A stretch of 64,000 bases of DNA from Tissierellales bacterium (GTDB lineage: Bacteria > Bacillota > Clostridia > Tissierellales > Sedimentibacteraceae): the NCBI GenBank assembly GCA_018433765.1, contig JAHDQO010000019.1, positions 1-64,000 on the forward strand, in the 5' to 3' direction. The position numbers and the translations under genes are program-made. Within the stretch, counting starts at the first letter, position 1, and every line of letters starts with the position of its first letter. The notes under the pieces were generated by a model that saw nothing but the letters and a program-made list of their open reading frames with translations, made no database searches and was not told the DNA's origin. This document shows, one piece after another, positions 26,836-35,840 of the stretch.

Positions 26836-27426
26836 TTATTTCAAGTATTCATTATATATATCTAGTGCATTATTAACAGCACTTGTTATTGAACGTGATG
26901 AATATGTTGCACCAGAAAGTGCAACTATTTCATTTTCTTCAGGAGTTCCTTTAGAAACTCCTATTTGCATATCTGCACTTTTGCCAAAATATTGTTCTTG
27001 AAAATCTGCATTTTGAACATTTGACCCAAGCCCAGCTGTTTCAGATAATGAAAGAACTTTCATTCCAACAATTTCTCCGTCTAAAGAAACACCAAGATAT
27101 ATTTCTATATCTCCAGCATAGCCTTTAATAGGACTTGATGTTCTAATAGCATATCCTGTAGTATCTCCATTTTCATCTTTTCCAACTTTCAAGTCAATAA
27201 ATTTCTCATTTTTTTCTTTAATCTTATCTACTAAACTTTCATCATCTATTTTCTCAAAACCAATTGAACCAGGAATTACAGCATTTGCTACTTCAGGACC
27301 TGAACTAGCCGCTTCTTCTGCTTCAATTATCTTGTCTTTAGTTACATCATTTGAAAAAGCTAAAACCCCTGCTGAAATGGCTGCTATTAAAAATAGTATA
27401 CCACCTAACTTTACAATTTCTCTCAT
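26836..27426 (-). CDS. rnfG: Rnf complex subunit G (covalent FMN)
   Basis: A 196-residue subunit with one N-terminal membrane helix and an outer FMN-binding domain. The flavinylation motif SGATYSSRS lies near residue 174; ApbE attaches FMN to the Thr. KVLSLSETAGLGSNV is also typical. The ATG at 27426 overlaps the rnfD stop (ATGA), so translation is coupled. Confidence 0.95.
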   Translation of the reverse strand: MREIVKLGGILFLIAAISAGVLAFSNDVTKDKIIEAEEAASSGPEVANAVIPGSIGFEKIDDESLVDKIKEKNEKFIDLKVGKDENGDTTGYAIRTSSPIKGYAGDIEIYLGVSLDGEIVGMKVLSLSETAGLGSNVQNADFQEQYFGKSADMQIGVSKGTPEENEIVALSGATYSSRSITSAVNNALDIYNEYLK

Positions 27427-28358
27427 TTTTTTACACCTCCAAATACTTTTGGACTAGTGTATTTATCTATCAATGGAGCAGCAACATTCATAAGCAATAT
27501 TGAATATGACACACCTTCAGGTAAAGTACTAGCTTTCCTTATAAGCATTGTTACAAGACCTGCACCTATACCGTAAATAATTTTACCTTTCGGTGTAACA
27601 GGACTAGACGAATAATCTGTTGCCATATAAATAGCACCTAACATTAATCCACCAGCAAATAAATGATATGTCATACCAGTAATACTTCCTTCTGTAATTA
27701 GTGATATCACTGCAACTGTACCAATATAAGCTACTGGAATTCTCCATGTGATTACACCTCTATATACTAGATAAATTCCTCCAATTATTAATAATATTGC
27801 AGATGTTTCTCCTAAACAGCCCGGAATTCTACCTAAAAATAAATCTGATAAAGGTGGTAAACTAGCAGTTGTTTCTTTCATTATAGCTAACGGAGTTGCT
27901 GTTGAAACTGCATCCACTCCTGCTGGATTAACCCAATTAGTCATTATTACTGGCCAAGATGTTGCAAGCATTGCTCTTCCAGCTAATGCAGGGTTGATAA
28001 AATTGTGTCCAATTCCTCCAAATACTTGTTTTCCTATTATTATAGCAAAAGCTGAACCAACTATTGGTATCCACCAAGGAACACTAGGTGGCAAGTTAAA
28101 AGCTAAAAGAATACCTGTAACTACTGCACTAAGATCTCTAATTGTTACAGGTCTTTTCATAGCTTTCTGACATGCAACTTCTGCTATTACTGCAGTTAAT
28201 ACTGATAGTATTGTTATTTTAACGGAAGCTAATCCAAAATAATATACACTTGCTATAAAAGCAGGTATCAATGCTATTATAACATCAAGCATAATTCTAG
28301 ATACAGTTTCATCAGACCTAATGTGAGGTGATGATGAAGCTATTAATCTATTTTCCAT
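27423..28358 (-). CDS. rnfD: Rnf complex subunit D (covalent FMN)
   Basis: A 311-residue membrane subunit with about nine segments, believed to carry the ion path. The second covalent-FMN motif, VSTATPLA near residue 150, is present, as are HNFINPALAGRAML and YMATDYSSSPVTPKG. It overlaps rnfG by 4 bases and follows rnfC by 12. Confidence 0.95.
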   Translation of the reverse strand: MENRLIASSSPHIRSDETVSRIMLDVIIALIPAFIASVYYFGLASVKITILSVLTAVIAEVACQKAMKRPVTIRDLSAVVTGILLAFNLPPSVPWWIPIVGSAFAIIIGKQVFGGIGHNFINPALAGRAMLATSWPVIMTNWVNPAGVDAVSTATPLAIMKETTASLPPLSDLFLGRIPGCLGETSAILLIIGGIYLVYRGVITWRIPVAYIGTVAVISLITEGSITGMTYHLFAGGLMLGAIYMATDYSSSPVTPKGKIIYGIGAGLVTMLIRKASTLPEGVSYSILLMNVAAPLIDKYTSPKVFGGVKK

Positions 28359-28370
28359 TATTATTTCCTC

Positions 28371-29705
28371 CTATTTACTTGCTTTTCTTCTCTTGGCTAT
28401 TATTTCTCTCTTTGCCACTCTTATTGAATCAACAAGTGGTCTCTTAGAAGGACATACAAATGAACATGACCCACATTCTATACAATCTAATGCATTATAT
28501 CCTTCTGCTTCATCAAATCTACCAAGAAGTGATAATCTACTAATCATCAACGGTTGTAAGTTAACCGGACATATATTTACACATTTTCCACATCTGATAC
28601 AGTTTTCAGGTTCAGGTCTTTCAGCATCTTTTTTATTTAAAACGAGTATACCTGAGGTTCCTTTTATAACGGGAACATCTGTAGTATATTGAGCTATTCC
28701 CATCATAGGGCCACCACTTATTATTTTACCCGGTTCTTCTGAAAAGCCGCCACACTGTTCAATAATTTCTTCAAAACTTGTTCCAATTTTAACCAATAAA
28801 TTCTTTGGCTCTTTTATTGCACTACCTGTAACTGTAAGTACCCTTTCCACTACAGGCATACCAGTTTTTATAACTTTACCTATTGTCGCAGCTGTACCTA
28901 CATTGTTTACTACAACACCAACATCCATAGGTAAGCCGCCAGAAGGAACTTCTCTACCTGTCACAGCATTAATTAATCTTTTCTCATCGCCTTGAGGATA
29001 TTTTGTTACCAATGTAGCTACTTCAATATCTTTTTCATTAGCAATATTATTATTGATAACTTCAATAGCATCAGGTTTATTTTCCTCAATAGCTATATAA
29101 CATTTACTTACTCCTACAGCCTTCATTATTGCCTTTGCACCTGTCACAACTAAATCAGGATTCTCTATCATCATCCTATGGTCAGCTGTTAAGTAAGGCT
29201 CACACTCAGCACCATTTAAAATTATAGTATCCATAGGCTTGTCTTTAGGCGGACTTAATTTAACATGAGTAGGAAAACCTGCTCCTCCCATACCTGTAAG
29301 ACCAGCTTCTTTAATAATCCCTAAAATCTCTTCTTTAGTCAAACTTTCAATTTGACCTTTAGGCTTAACTGATTCATGAACTTCAAATCTGTCATCTGAT
29401 TCAATAACAATACATTTTGCTTTCATGCCATTACTTGATTGTCTAGTTTCAATTTTTTTAACTGTACCTGATACACTTGAGTGTATAGGTGCTGAAACAA
29501 AAGCTTTTGCTTCACCAATTTTTTGTCCAACTTTAACATAATCCCTTATTTTAACTAATGGATCGCAGGGAGCACCAATGTGCTGTTGCAGAGGTATTAC
29601 AACCACCTTAGGTTTCTTAGCTTCTTCTATAGAAAGATGCTCAGTTTGCTTTTTGAAATGAGGTGGATGTATCCCTCCCTTAAAAGTAAGACCTTTATTT
29701 GCCAT
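28371..29705 (-). CDS. rnfC: Rnf complex subunit C (NADH-binding)
   Basis: A 444-residue peripheral subunit where NAD is reduced. It has the Nqo1-like flavin/NADH region (GMGGAGFPTHVKL, LNGAECEPYLTADHRMM) and two C-terminal cluster motifs CIRCGKCVNICPVN and CIECGSCSFVCPSK. First gene of the rnf operon. Start at 29705 follows AGAGGTGAT. Whether the complex pumps Na+ or H+ cannot be told from this subunit. Confidence 0.95.
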   Translation of the reverse strand: MANKGLTFKGGIHPPHFKKQTEHLSIEEAKKPKVVVIPLQQHIGAPCDPLVKIRDYVKVGQKIGEAKAFVSAPIHSSVSGTVKKIETRQSSNGMKAKCIVIESDDRFEVHESVKPKGQIESLTKEEILGIIKEAGLTGMGGAGFPTHVKLSPPKDKPMDTIILNGAECEPYLTADHRMMIENPDLVVTGAKAIMKAVGVSKCYIAIEENKPDAIEVINNNIANEKDIEVATLVTKYPQGDEKRLINAVTGREVPSGGLPMDVGVVVNNVGTAATIGKVIKTGMPVVERVLTVTGSAIKEPKNLLVKIGTSFEEIIEQCGGFSEEPGKIISGGPMMGIAQYTTDVPVIKGTSGILVLNKKDAERPEPENCIRCGKCVNICPVNLQPLMISRLSLLGRFDEAEGYNALDCIECGSCSFVCPSKRPLVDSIRVAKREIIAKRRKASK

Positions 29706-29756
29706 AAAAAATCACCTCTTATATAAGATAAAAAAACATGTTTTATAAACATTACA

Positions 29757-29765
29757 ATTATAACA
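29757..29765 (-). promoter_or_regulatory. Extended -10 promoter of the rnf operon
   Basis: TGTTATAAT on the minus strand is a perfect -10 box with the TGn extension, about 52 bases before rnfC. The -35 region (TTTAAA at 16 bp) is weak, as is common for extended -10 promoters. Confidence 0.6.
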
Positions 29766-29793
29766 GATATTTAGAATTTTTAAATACTAAATA

Positions 29794-30339
29794 TTATTTT
29801 TTGCTTATATTATATAAATTTTCATTGATAAACTCTTTTATCCACAAAAGAACTTCATTACCTGTAATTTGAACATCACCAAGTATTTCTTTTATTTGTA
29901 CAGTATTAAAGGCGAAACCGTTTTCGTTATACTTGTGTACATACTTCAAGTCACATTCTTGTAAAGAACTTACTATAACCATAATTGTATCACCCATATC
30001 TCCTAAAGGAGCTCTGTCTATATGGTCTTTCTGAAAAGAACACTCTACTATAGTACCAACCTTTTCAGTAGATTCTATCTTAAAGCTGCCATTACATCTT
30101 TCAACTGCAGCTTTTAAAAGTGGTATACCTAAGCCAACATTTCTTACATCTCTTGTAGTAAAAAATGGATTCACAACTTTATTTAGTGTTCCTTTGTCCA
30201 TACCATTTCCATTGTCTTTTATACATATACTTATTACATTTTTTATATCATTTTCTTCAATAAAAATTTCTATAAGTGTCGCATTCGCTCTTATAGAATT
30301 TCTTGCTATATCAAGTATATGTAATGACAATTCCTTCAT
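29794..30339 (-). CDS. HATPase domain protein (histidine kinase-like ATP-binding domain)
   Basis: A 181-residue protein with the GHKL ATP-binding fold: N box ILDIARNSIRANA, G1 DNGNGMDKGT, F/G2 region FFTTRDVRNVGLGIPLL. There is no dimerisation/His phosphorylation domain and no membrane segment. Short proteins like this occur in hydrogenase-linked clusters of Clostridia together with DRTGG and PHP proteins. It may phosphorylate or bind a partner in that cluster; the partner is unknown. Confidence 0.8.
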   Translation of the reverse strand: MKELSLHILDIARNSIRANATLIEIFIEENDIKNVISICIKDNGNGMDKGTLNKVVNPFFTTRDVRNVGLGIPLLKAAVERCNGSFKIESTEKVGTIVECSFQKDHIDRAPLGDMGDTIMVIVSSLQECDLKYVHKYNENGFAFNTVQIKEILGDVQITGNEVLLWIKEFINENLYNISKK

Positions 30340-30427
30340 ATTTGTCTACCCCTATACAAAAAAATTTATATAATAATAGCTACACATAGTTTATACTTGT
30401 TACAACTAGTTTGTCAATTTTTTTCAT

Positions 30428-30460
30428 AAAAAAAAAGATTATTATTTTATAATTAATAAT
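30428..30460 (-). terminator. AT-rich intrinsic terminator after the PHP gene
   Basis: ATTATTA and TAATAAT can pair on the minus strand and are followed by C and a long T-run. The stem is weak in GC, but position right after the PHP gene supports it. Confidence 0.5.
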
Positions 30461-30491
30461 AGCCTTAAACAATTTAATAATAAAACTAAAA

Positions 30492-31181
30492 TTATAAACC
30501 TAATTTATTCATAAAATCACTTGAACTATCTGCATTTATATAATTAATAGGTTCTGAAATATCAGCCAACCTATGTGCGTCAGAATTTTGTATGATTTTA
30601 TAATTTTTATATATTTTATCATTTATAAAATGTTTATCAGCTATTTCAATATAATTAATATCTAAATTATTAGGAATAAATCCTAAGACACCTACCATAC
30701 CATATGCCTGCCTGTTTACATGTGCTGGTATAACTATTCCGTTATTTTTTTTCACAATATTAAATATTTCATCTATAGAATATTTAGAAGAATTTAATAA
30801 TAATTTTTCTATTTGACCAACAATTTCATCTTTTTCATTATATATATTTTGCTCACCAAAAATTGTAGCATTGTTATTAATATTAGGAAGAGATTCATAA
30901 ATTATCTTATCTACTTTTAATGCATCTAAATATTCTCTAAAAAAGCATAATAAGTGAACTTCTTCTCTTGAAGAAACTTCCATTCCTGGTATAACTTCAA
31001 TATTTTTTTTAAGTGCTACTTTTTTAACTGCTGGATAGTTTCTAACCGTATTATGATCAGTAACCGAAAGAACGTTAAGCCTCTTAATACAAGACATATT
31101 TACTATATTATTAGGTGTCATATCTTTACTTCCACATGGTGATAGATCTGAATGTATATGCAAATCATAATAATATTTCAT
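30492..31181 (-). CDS. PHP domain protein (metal-dependent phosphoesterase-like)
   Basis: A 229-residue protein with PHP metal-site motifs: DLHIHSDLSPCGS at the N-terminus, VTDHNTV, IPGMEVSS, IPAHVNRQ and NSDAHRL at the C-terminus. Fold and His/Asp spacing match the polymerase-and-histidinol-phosphatase family. It overlaps the DRTGG gene by 1 base. In this cluster it may hydrolyse a nucleotide or phosphoprotein signal; the substrate cannot be told from sequence. Confidence 0.82.
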   Translation of the reverse strand: MKYYYDLHIHSDLSPCGSKDMTPNNIVNMSCIKRLNVLSVTDHNTVRNYPAVKKVALKKNIEVIPGMEVSSREEVHLLCFFREYLDALKVDKIIYESLPNINNNATIFGEQNIYNEKDEIVGQIEKLLLNSSKYSIDEIFNIVKKNNGIVIPAHVNRQAYGMVGVLGFIPNNLDINYIEIADKHFINDKIYKNYKIIQNSDAHRLADISEPINYINADSSSDFMNKLGL

Positions 31182-31516
31182 TATATTCCCATTTCATTTA
31201 ATCTGCATGCTATTTTATAAGCATCTTCTTTTGATTTTAACAAAGGCATACCTATTTCTTTAGCTTTATTGATAGTATCATCACTTATTTCCATATCTTC
31301 TGCAATTATTATGACACTTATATCTATCAATTCTGCTACTGCTAATATGTTTAAATGAGTTTGAATTGTTATCCATACATTTTTTTCTTTCGCTTTACCC
31401 ATTACAATACTTAACAAGTCTCCTACATAAGCACCATTAATATCTAACTCTATATCTTCATCTTTTTCTGTCATTATTTCAAGCTGTAACTTTTCGGCAA
31501 AATCTAATAGTTTCAT
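31181..31516 (-). CDS. DRTGG-domain protein, copy 1
   Basis: A 111-residue single-domain protein of DRTGG type, with ELDINGAYVGDLLSIVMGKAKEKNVWITIQ and AVAELIDISVIIIAEDMEISDDTINKAKEIGMPLLKS. DRTGG domains often accompany CBS or hydrogenase-linked proteins and are thought to sense or signal. A second copy (33242-33589) lies at the other end of the same cluster. Confidence 0.78.
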   Translation of the reverse strand: MKLLDFAEKLQLEIMTEKDEDIELDINGAYVGDLLSIVMGKAKEKNVWITIQTHLNILAVAELIDISVIIIAEDMEISDDTINKAKEIGMPLLKSKEDAYKIACRLNEMGI

Positions 31517-31521
31517 TTATT

Positions 31522-32775
31522 TTACTCCTCCTTTTTATTTGCTTTTAATACAACACAATCTTCTAAAACTGCTGTACCATTTAAAATATCTTCAGCAAGA
31601 GCATGACACGTAGGGGCTCCACAAGAACCACAGTCAAGATTAGGTAATAGTTTCTCAAGCTCTTCTATTTTTTTCATTTTATTAACAGCTTCTGTTAAAC
31701 TCTCTCCTGTATTTTCGCTTCCTTCTTCAATATAAGGTATTTCTATGTTAAAAACACCGCTTTCCATAAATTCATCGAATTTATCTAAATCATCATTTAA
31801 TAAGAGTGTCTCATTTGTATTTCTTACTATGTGTATTATATTGTTCTTAGCCACAAAAGGATTTTCAATATTTAAAGACCCGCCTACACATCCTGAAACA
31901 CAAGCTAATGCTTCGACAAAGTCTATATTGTTCAATTTGCCATTTTCAATTTCTTCAAATATATTAACTACATTTTCCATGCCGTGTACTGCTATATAGT
32001 TTTCAATTTCTGCTGCTTTACTCTGACCACCTGACACTGCCCATTTCAAACCTGTTAATGATGGATTTGAAAAGCAATGGTCTGATTTCATTTTAACTTC
32101 TCTATATAAATCTCCATATACAGTTTTTAAAGGAATTACACCATCAATACCTGATTTTTTTAAACCTATAGGATTCGTTATGCTAAGCATCTTAGCAGGA
32201 CAAGGTGAAATATAATATACTCCAATATCAGAATTTTTAATATCTTTAGTTTTTATTATTCTCATTCTTGCAAGTTTAGCTGCTATTTCCATAGGAGCTT
32301 CTATAGATATTAAATGTTCAAGCAATGAAGGATATCTAGTCTTAATTAATCTCAATGTTGCAGGACAATTTGTTGATATAAGAGGCTTTATAGTTTTGTT
32401 TTCATTTACTTTTTGTTTTATTGCTTTAGATACAAGTTCTGCCGCCCAGCTCTCATCATAAACATAATCAAATCCAAGTGCCATGATTGCATCATGTATC
32501 TTGCAAATTTGTGTTCCTTTAGGAAATTGTCCATACATTGTAACAGAAGGTACTGCTATTCTATATTTAAAATCTTTTTCTTTATTTATGTCAATGCCCA
32601 CAGCAGAATATGCCTGATAAGGGCATGCTTTTATACATTCACCACAATGTATACATTTGTCATTATCTATAACTGCTTTTCCATTTTTAATTCTTATAGC
32701 TTGAGTAGGACATCTTCTCATACAGTTTGTACAACCTACGCATTTACTCTTATCAAGCATTATTGAAAATTTCAT
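31522..32775 (-). CDS. [FeFe]-hydrogenase-like iron-sulfur protein with extra C-terminal cluster domain
   Basis: A 417-residue protein. Residues about 1-60 hold two ferredoxin motifs (CVGCTNCMRRCP, CIHCGECIKACP). The middle matches the hydrogenase large subunit: L1 region STNCPATLRLI, L2 region ISPCPAKML, L3 region ACVSGCVGGSL, so all four expected H-cluster Cys have candidates. The C-terminus has LDCGSCGAPTCHALAEDIL, a four-Cys domain like that in RnfB and Hyd-linked sensors. Motifs deviate from catalytic hydrogenases, and the neighbours are signalling proteins, so a sensory role is plausible. Confidence 0.82.
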   Translation of the reverse strand: MKFSIMLDKSKCVGCTNCMRRCPTQAIRIKNGKAVIDNDKCIHCGECIKACPYQAYSAVGIDINKEKDFKYRIAVPSVTMYGQFPKGTQICKIHDAIMALGFDYVYDESWAAELVSKAIKQKVNENKTIKPLISTNCPATLRLIKTRYPSLLEHLISIEAPMEIAAKLARMRIIKTKDIKNSDIGVYYISPCPAKMLSITNPIGLKKSGIDGVIPLKTVYGDLYREVKMKSDHCFSNPSLTGLKWAVSGGQSKAAEIENYIAVHGMENVVNIFEEIENGKLNNIDFVEALACVSGCVGGSLNIENPFVAKNNIIHIVRNTNETLLLNDDLDKFDEFMESGVFNIEIPYIEEGSENTGESLTEAVNKMKKIEELEKLLPNLDCGSCGAPTCHALAEDILNGTAVLEDCVVLKANKKEE

Positions 32776-32819
32776 ACAAACACCTTCTTTATTTATAAAA
32801 AAACTTTTGAAGTTATAAA

Positions 32820-33245
32820 TTATAAGAAAATAGTCATTTTAATCAAAGTACCTTTGCTACTAGATTCAATCCTAAATTCATCTGCCCACCTATTCATATT
32901 AGGAAGACCCATTCCTGCACCAAAACCTAATTCACGTACTTCATTTGTAGCAGTTGAATATCCTTCCTTCATAGCAAGTTCAATATCTGATATACCCGGA
33001 CCCCTATCTTCAGAATTAATTACAATTCTATCTTCGTATAATTCAAAAACTATTTTGCCCCCTATAGAGTGAATAATTATATTTATTTCAGACTCATAAC
33101 ACACTATAGCTGTTCTTCTAATTATTTTAGGATGTATACCTAATTTTTTTAAGTCTTTCTTTATGTCGCTTGATACTTTTCCAGCTACGCTAAAATCATT
33201 TGCGTTAATGATATAAGTATCACTTTTTATAGGTATATTTATCAT
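32820..33245 (-). CDS. RsbW-like anti-sigma/serine kinase ATP-binding protein
   Basis: A 141-residue GHKL domain protein: ICYESEINIIIHS-type N box, SEDRGPGISDIELAMKEGYS, and GFGAGMGLPNMNRW. It resembles anti-sigma regulatory factors (RsbW/SpoIIAB). It overlaps the upstream DRTGG gene by 4 bases and precedes the hydrogenase-like gene, a fixed arrangement in several Clostridia. The target is unknown. Confidence 0.8.
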   Translation of the reverse strand: MINIPIKSDTYIINANDFSVAGKVSSDIKKDLKKLGIHPKIIRRTAIVCYESEINIIIHSIGGKIVFELYEDRIVINSEDRGPGISDIELAMKEGYSTATNEVRELGFGAGMGLPNMNRWADEFRIESSSKGTLIKMTIFL

Positions 33246-33589
33246 TGCTCATCAAGACCCCTTAATCCATTGCTGTAAAGTAAGCCGCATGCAGTAAACA
33301 TAATATGATCTGTAGCTAAAATAGTAATATCGTTTTCTTCTGCTAATTTTATAATTTCTTTAGTAGGCTGTTTGCCTCTTACAAATACAATTACTGATAC
33401 ATCAACCATTTCAGCTGTTCTTATAACTTGTGGATTGTTAAGACCAGTTAGTAAAACCGTTTCCTCGTTTATATACGCAAGCACATCACTCATTAAGTCA
33501 CTACCAAATGCATATGAGATACATTTATCAATATTATTACATGTTAAAACATTTGCATCAAGAATATTTTTAATATCACTTACTTTCAT
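33242..33589 (-). CDS. DRTGG-domain protein, copy 2
   Basis: A 115-residue relative of the 31181-31516 product, with SYAFGSDLMSDVLAYINEETVLLTG and ELAEENDITILATDHIMFTACGLLY. It is the first gene of the minus-strand cluster and overlaps the RsbW-like gene by 4 bases. It probably senses a ligand or redox state for the cluster; that is inference from context. Confidence 0.78.
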   Translation of the reverse strand: MKVSDIKNILDANVLTCNNIDKCISYAFGSDLMSDVLAYINEETVLLTGLNNPQVIRTAEMVDVSVIVFVRGKQPTKEIIKLAEENDITILATDHIMFTACGLLYSNGLRGLDEQ

Positions 33590-33790
33590 CTCTATCTTCT
33601 CCCCACGTTTTGTACATTATTATTATATCAAATAAATAAAATAGTTCCAATAGAAATAAAAAAAATAATAAATATAAATAAAGGAAAATTTGTTTTAAAA
33701 TACAATATTAAAATGTATAATAGTTATATATAAGTGTAACATTATTAATTTGACACTGTCTAAAGTAATTTAATAAATGGAGGTGTTTTT

Positions 33791-34012
33791 ATGAAATCAA
33801 TATTAGGATTAATAATAGCACTATGTTTTGTATTATTTTATATAATAGCAATATTATCCCCTGCACAGTTTATAAACACAAACTTTGACAACTTATTTTC
33901 TATTATATTACTTATAGTTTTTATTTGTGCAGTATTAATAATTATTGTACTTATATATGAAAGAATAAAAGATAGAAAGGGTGAAAAAAATGATATTGAC
34001 AAATACAGATAA
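33791..34012 (+). CDS. Small membrane protein, two predicted helices
   Basis: A 73-residue protein with two hydrophobic stretches (LGLIIALCFVLFYIIAIL and LFSIILLIVFICAVLIIIVLI) and a charged tail. GGAGGTG lies 8 bases upstream of the ATG. Its end overlaps the YbjQ-like gene by 23 bases. No family recognised; likely works with the YbjQ-like protein. Confidence 0.65.
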   Translation: MKSILGLIIALCFVLFYIIAILSPAQFINTNFDNLFSIILLIVFICAVLIIIVLIYERIKDRKGEKNDIDKYR

Positions 34013-34304
34013 CTTACCAAAGAAAGAAATAACAGAAATATTAGGTCTAGTAAAAGGAAGTACTATTAGAGCAAAACATGTAGGCAAAGATATTGTTTCA
34101 GGTTTTAGGATGCTCGTAGGTGGAGAAATGAAAGAATATTCACAAATGTTAGAAGAAGCTCGAAGTATAGCTTTAGCAAATATGGTAACTCAAGGTGAAA
34201 ATTTAGGTGCTGATGCTATAATAAATATTAGATTTTCTACATCTGCAATTATGCAGGGAGCTGCTGAAATACTAGTTTATGGAACAGCAGTTAAAATTAA
34301 ATAG
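33990..34304 (+). CDS. YbjQ/heavy-metal-binding-domain family protein
   Basis: A 104-residue protein with the YbjQ pattern: LGLVKGSTIRAKHVGKDI, then MLEEARSIALANMVTQGENLGADAIINIRFSTS, and AEILVYGTAVKI. The family forms small oligomers and has no firm function. Start ATG 33990 is preceded by AAAGGGTG with 7-base spacing; a GTG at 33981 is too close. Confidence 0.82.
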   Translation: MILTNTDNLPKKEITEILGLVKGSTIRAKHVGKDIVSGFRMLVGGEMKEYSQMLEEARSIALANMVTQGENLGADAIINIRFSTSAIMQGAAEILVYGTAVKIK

Positions 34305-34354
34305 ATTTATATTACCATATAAATACATCTTTTTCATGTTTTTGTTAATTTTAT

Positions 34355-34383
34355 TTGTATTATTTTTCTAAATATAGTATAAT
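34355..34383 (+). promoter_or_regulatory. Sigma-A promoter of the unknown operon at 34.5-35.8 kb
   Basis: TTGTAT and a perfect TATAAT are separated by 17 bp. The predicted start near 34390 places the attenuator-like leader directly downstream. Confidence 0.75.
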
Positions 34384-34399
34384 ATATTTAATTGGAGAA

Positions 34400-34476
34400 T
34401 ATGGGGATGTAAAGGGCAATATATTTATTAATTTAGTATATAACAAAAATCCCATAATATCTATGGGATTTTAATT
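34400..34476 (+). promoter_or_regulatory. Attenuator-like leader with tiny open reading frame and intrinsic terminator
   Basis: Three segments can pair in exclusive ways. Segment 1 is TATGGGGAT at 34400-34408, segment 2 ATCCCATA at 34449-34456, segment 3 TATGGGAT at 34462-34469. 2 with 3 makes a strong stem (extended by AAA/TTT) followed by T-rich sequence, i.e. a terminator. 1 with 2 would prevent it. Segment 1 overlaps a three-codon frame (ATG GGG ATG TAA, 34401-34412) behind GGAGA, so ribosome position could decide. The signal is unknown. Confidence 0.55.
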
Positions 34477-34499
34477 TTAAACTAAAGAGGGTAATATTT

Positions 34500-34577
34500 A
34501 TGGGAGTAGTTTTTTTATTATATAATATATGTACAAGCTATTTAACATTAATGAAGAAAACAACTAAATATGCCTAG
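34500..34577 (+). CDS. 25-residue hydrophobic peptide
   Basis: A short frame, MGVVFLLYNICTSYL and on to a Lys/Thr tail, behind AGAGG with 8-base spacing. Its end overlaps the next start (ATGCCTAG), which suggests translational coupling. Such small membrane peptides can be leaders or toxins; nothing here decides. Coding is plausible, not proven. Confidence 0.4.
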   Translation: MGVVFLLYNICTSYLTLMKKTTKYA

Positions 34578-34980
34578 CTTTTTGGCTAAAGTACTCTCCC
34601 CTCAATTAATAAATACCTATATTAGTGTTATATTAGGAGCTCTCTTAGGTTTTATTTTTACATTAATATCACAAAAAAGAGAACATAATAAATTTTTTAA
34701 CAGTTATATAAATAAGGAAATAATACATAATCTGCTAAAGTATAAAAAAGAAATTGATAAGAGAATGAAAAATGATAGTATAGAAAAAGCTCTAAATTCA
34801 TATTATATATTAAAAATCGAAAATCTGATTACCGAAAATTTCTATTATATATACAATTTTAATAACAAAAAACAAAAAAAACAATTACTAGAACTGCATA
34901 AATACTGTATTGAAAATAATGTTGTTAAAATTAATGAAACTTTAACCGATTTAATGAATATATTAATTAAGGATGGTTAA
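34570..34980 (+). CDS. Hypothetical membrane-anchored protein
   Basis: 136 residues. One hydrophobic segment near the N-terminus (ISVILGALLGFIFTLIS) and a Lys/Asn-rich helical cytoplasmic part (NKEIIHNLLKYKKEIDKRM). No family recognised. It is the first sizeable gene of the attenuated operon, next to the phage-tail locus. A role such as immunity is possible but only by position. Confidence 0.6.
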   Translation: MPSFLAKVLSPQLINTYISVILGALLGFIFTLISQKREHNKFFNSYINKEIIHNLLKYKKEIDKRMKNDSIEKALNSYYILKIENLITENFYYIYNFNNKKQKKQLLELHKYCIENNVVKINETLTDLMNILIKDG

Positions 34981-34985
34981 AATAT

Positions 34986-35336
34986 ATGTGCCAAAGCAAC
35001 GATAGGATTATAGATTCTAGAAACGATAAAATTTGCAGTAAAATATTATTGTATGGTAAAGTACTTAATGATATAAAAAGCAACTCAACTGAAGAAGATT
35101 TTTCAAAGATATTTGTAATAGTCGGTCAATGTATGCAAAAATTGGATAATTACTTAGATAAAGAAAATATAAATAAATTCGACACAATTTTCTATGAAAT
35201 TGATTTGCTAAAAAAAACTGGAGACAGAATAAAAAATGCTATTAATAAAAATGAAACTCAAACACTTAATCAAAAAGTGCAAGTCATAGATGATTTCAAT
35301 AGATTTTATTTTAAATTTAATAATATTATAAATTAG
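34986..35336 (+). CDS. Hypothetical soluble helical protein
   Basis: 116 residues, mostly helical with many Lys and Asn, starting MCQSNDRIIDSRND. It begins 5 bases after the previous stop. No motif or family recognised. Base composition is like its neighbours. Confidence 0.55.
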   Translation: MCQSNDRIIDSRNDKICSKILLYGKVLNDIKSNSTEEDFSKIFVIVGQCMQKLDNYLDKENINKFDTIFYEIDLLKKTGDRIKNAINKNETQTLNQKVQVIDDFNRFYFKFNNIIN

Positions 35337-35352
35337 ACAGAAAGGTGCATTT

Positions 35353-35802
35353 ATGGAAACAATTAAATTTGAATTTAACACAAACTCTCTGCTTTATAAC
35401 ATCGATTTTATAAAGCTAAAAAAATATCTTAATAAAAATAACTTCAAAAAAATATATGAAGAAGGCAACGAATTTTTAGTATATAAAAAATCAACTTCTG
35501 AGATATTTACTTTTGTTGATTCAGGATTAATAATATTAGAAAAGAAATTTGACAGTAAAAATATAAATTTGAATTTAATTAACAATTATCTAACAACCTT
35601 AGTTTCATTAATGGTAGGCTTTAGTAAAATCTACAGTCATAATATACTTAGAGACCCTGTACGAATATATTGGCCTGATAATTTCAATTTAAAATCTAAT
35701 AAAAATATGATGAAAAACTTAGGATACGATGTACCTAATACGTCAAAGATAATGATGCCTAAGCATATAAAAAGCAGAAACAATTATTTCTTAGCAACTT
35801 AA
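35353..35802 (+). CDS. Hypothetical protein
   Basis: 149 residues, starting METIKFEFNTNSLLY after AGAAAGGTG. It has alternating strands and a basic C-terminus (MMPKHIKSRNNYF). No family recognised. Last gene of the operon, directly before a terminator. Confidence 0.6.
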   Translation: METIKFEFNTNSLLYNIDFIKLKKYLNKNNFKKIYEEGNEFLVYKKSTSEIFTFVDSGLIILEKKFDSKNINLNLINNYLTTLVSLMVGFSKIYSHNILRDPVRIYWPDNFNLKSNKNMMKNLGYDVPNTSKIMMPKHIKSRNNYFLAT

Positions 35803-35840
35803 ACACTTCTATTTTGCTTAATCTATGTATAAACTGAATG

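Noticed and set aside
33750-33778. TTGACA with ATAAAT as promoter for the 33791 gene
   Set aside because: The start point would fall on or after the ribosome binding site; the true promoter is probably further upstream.
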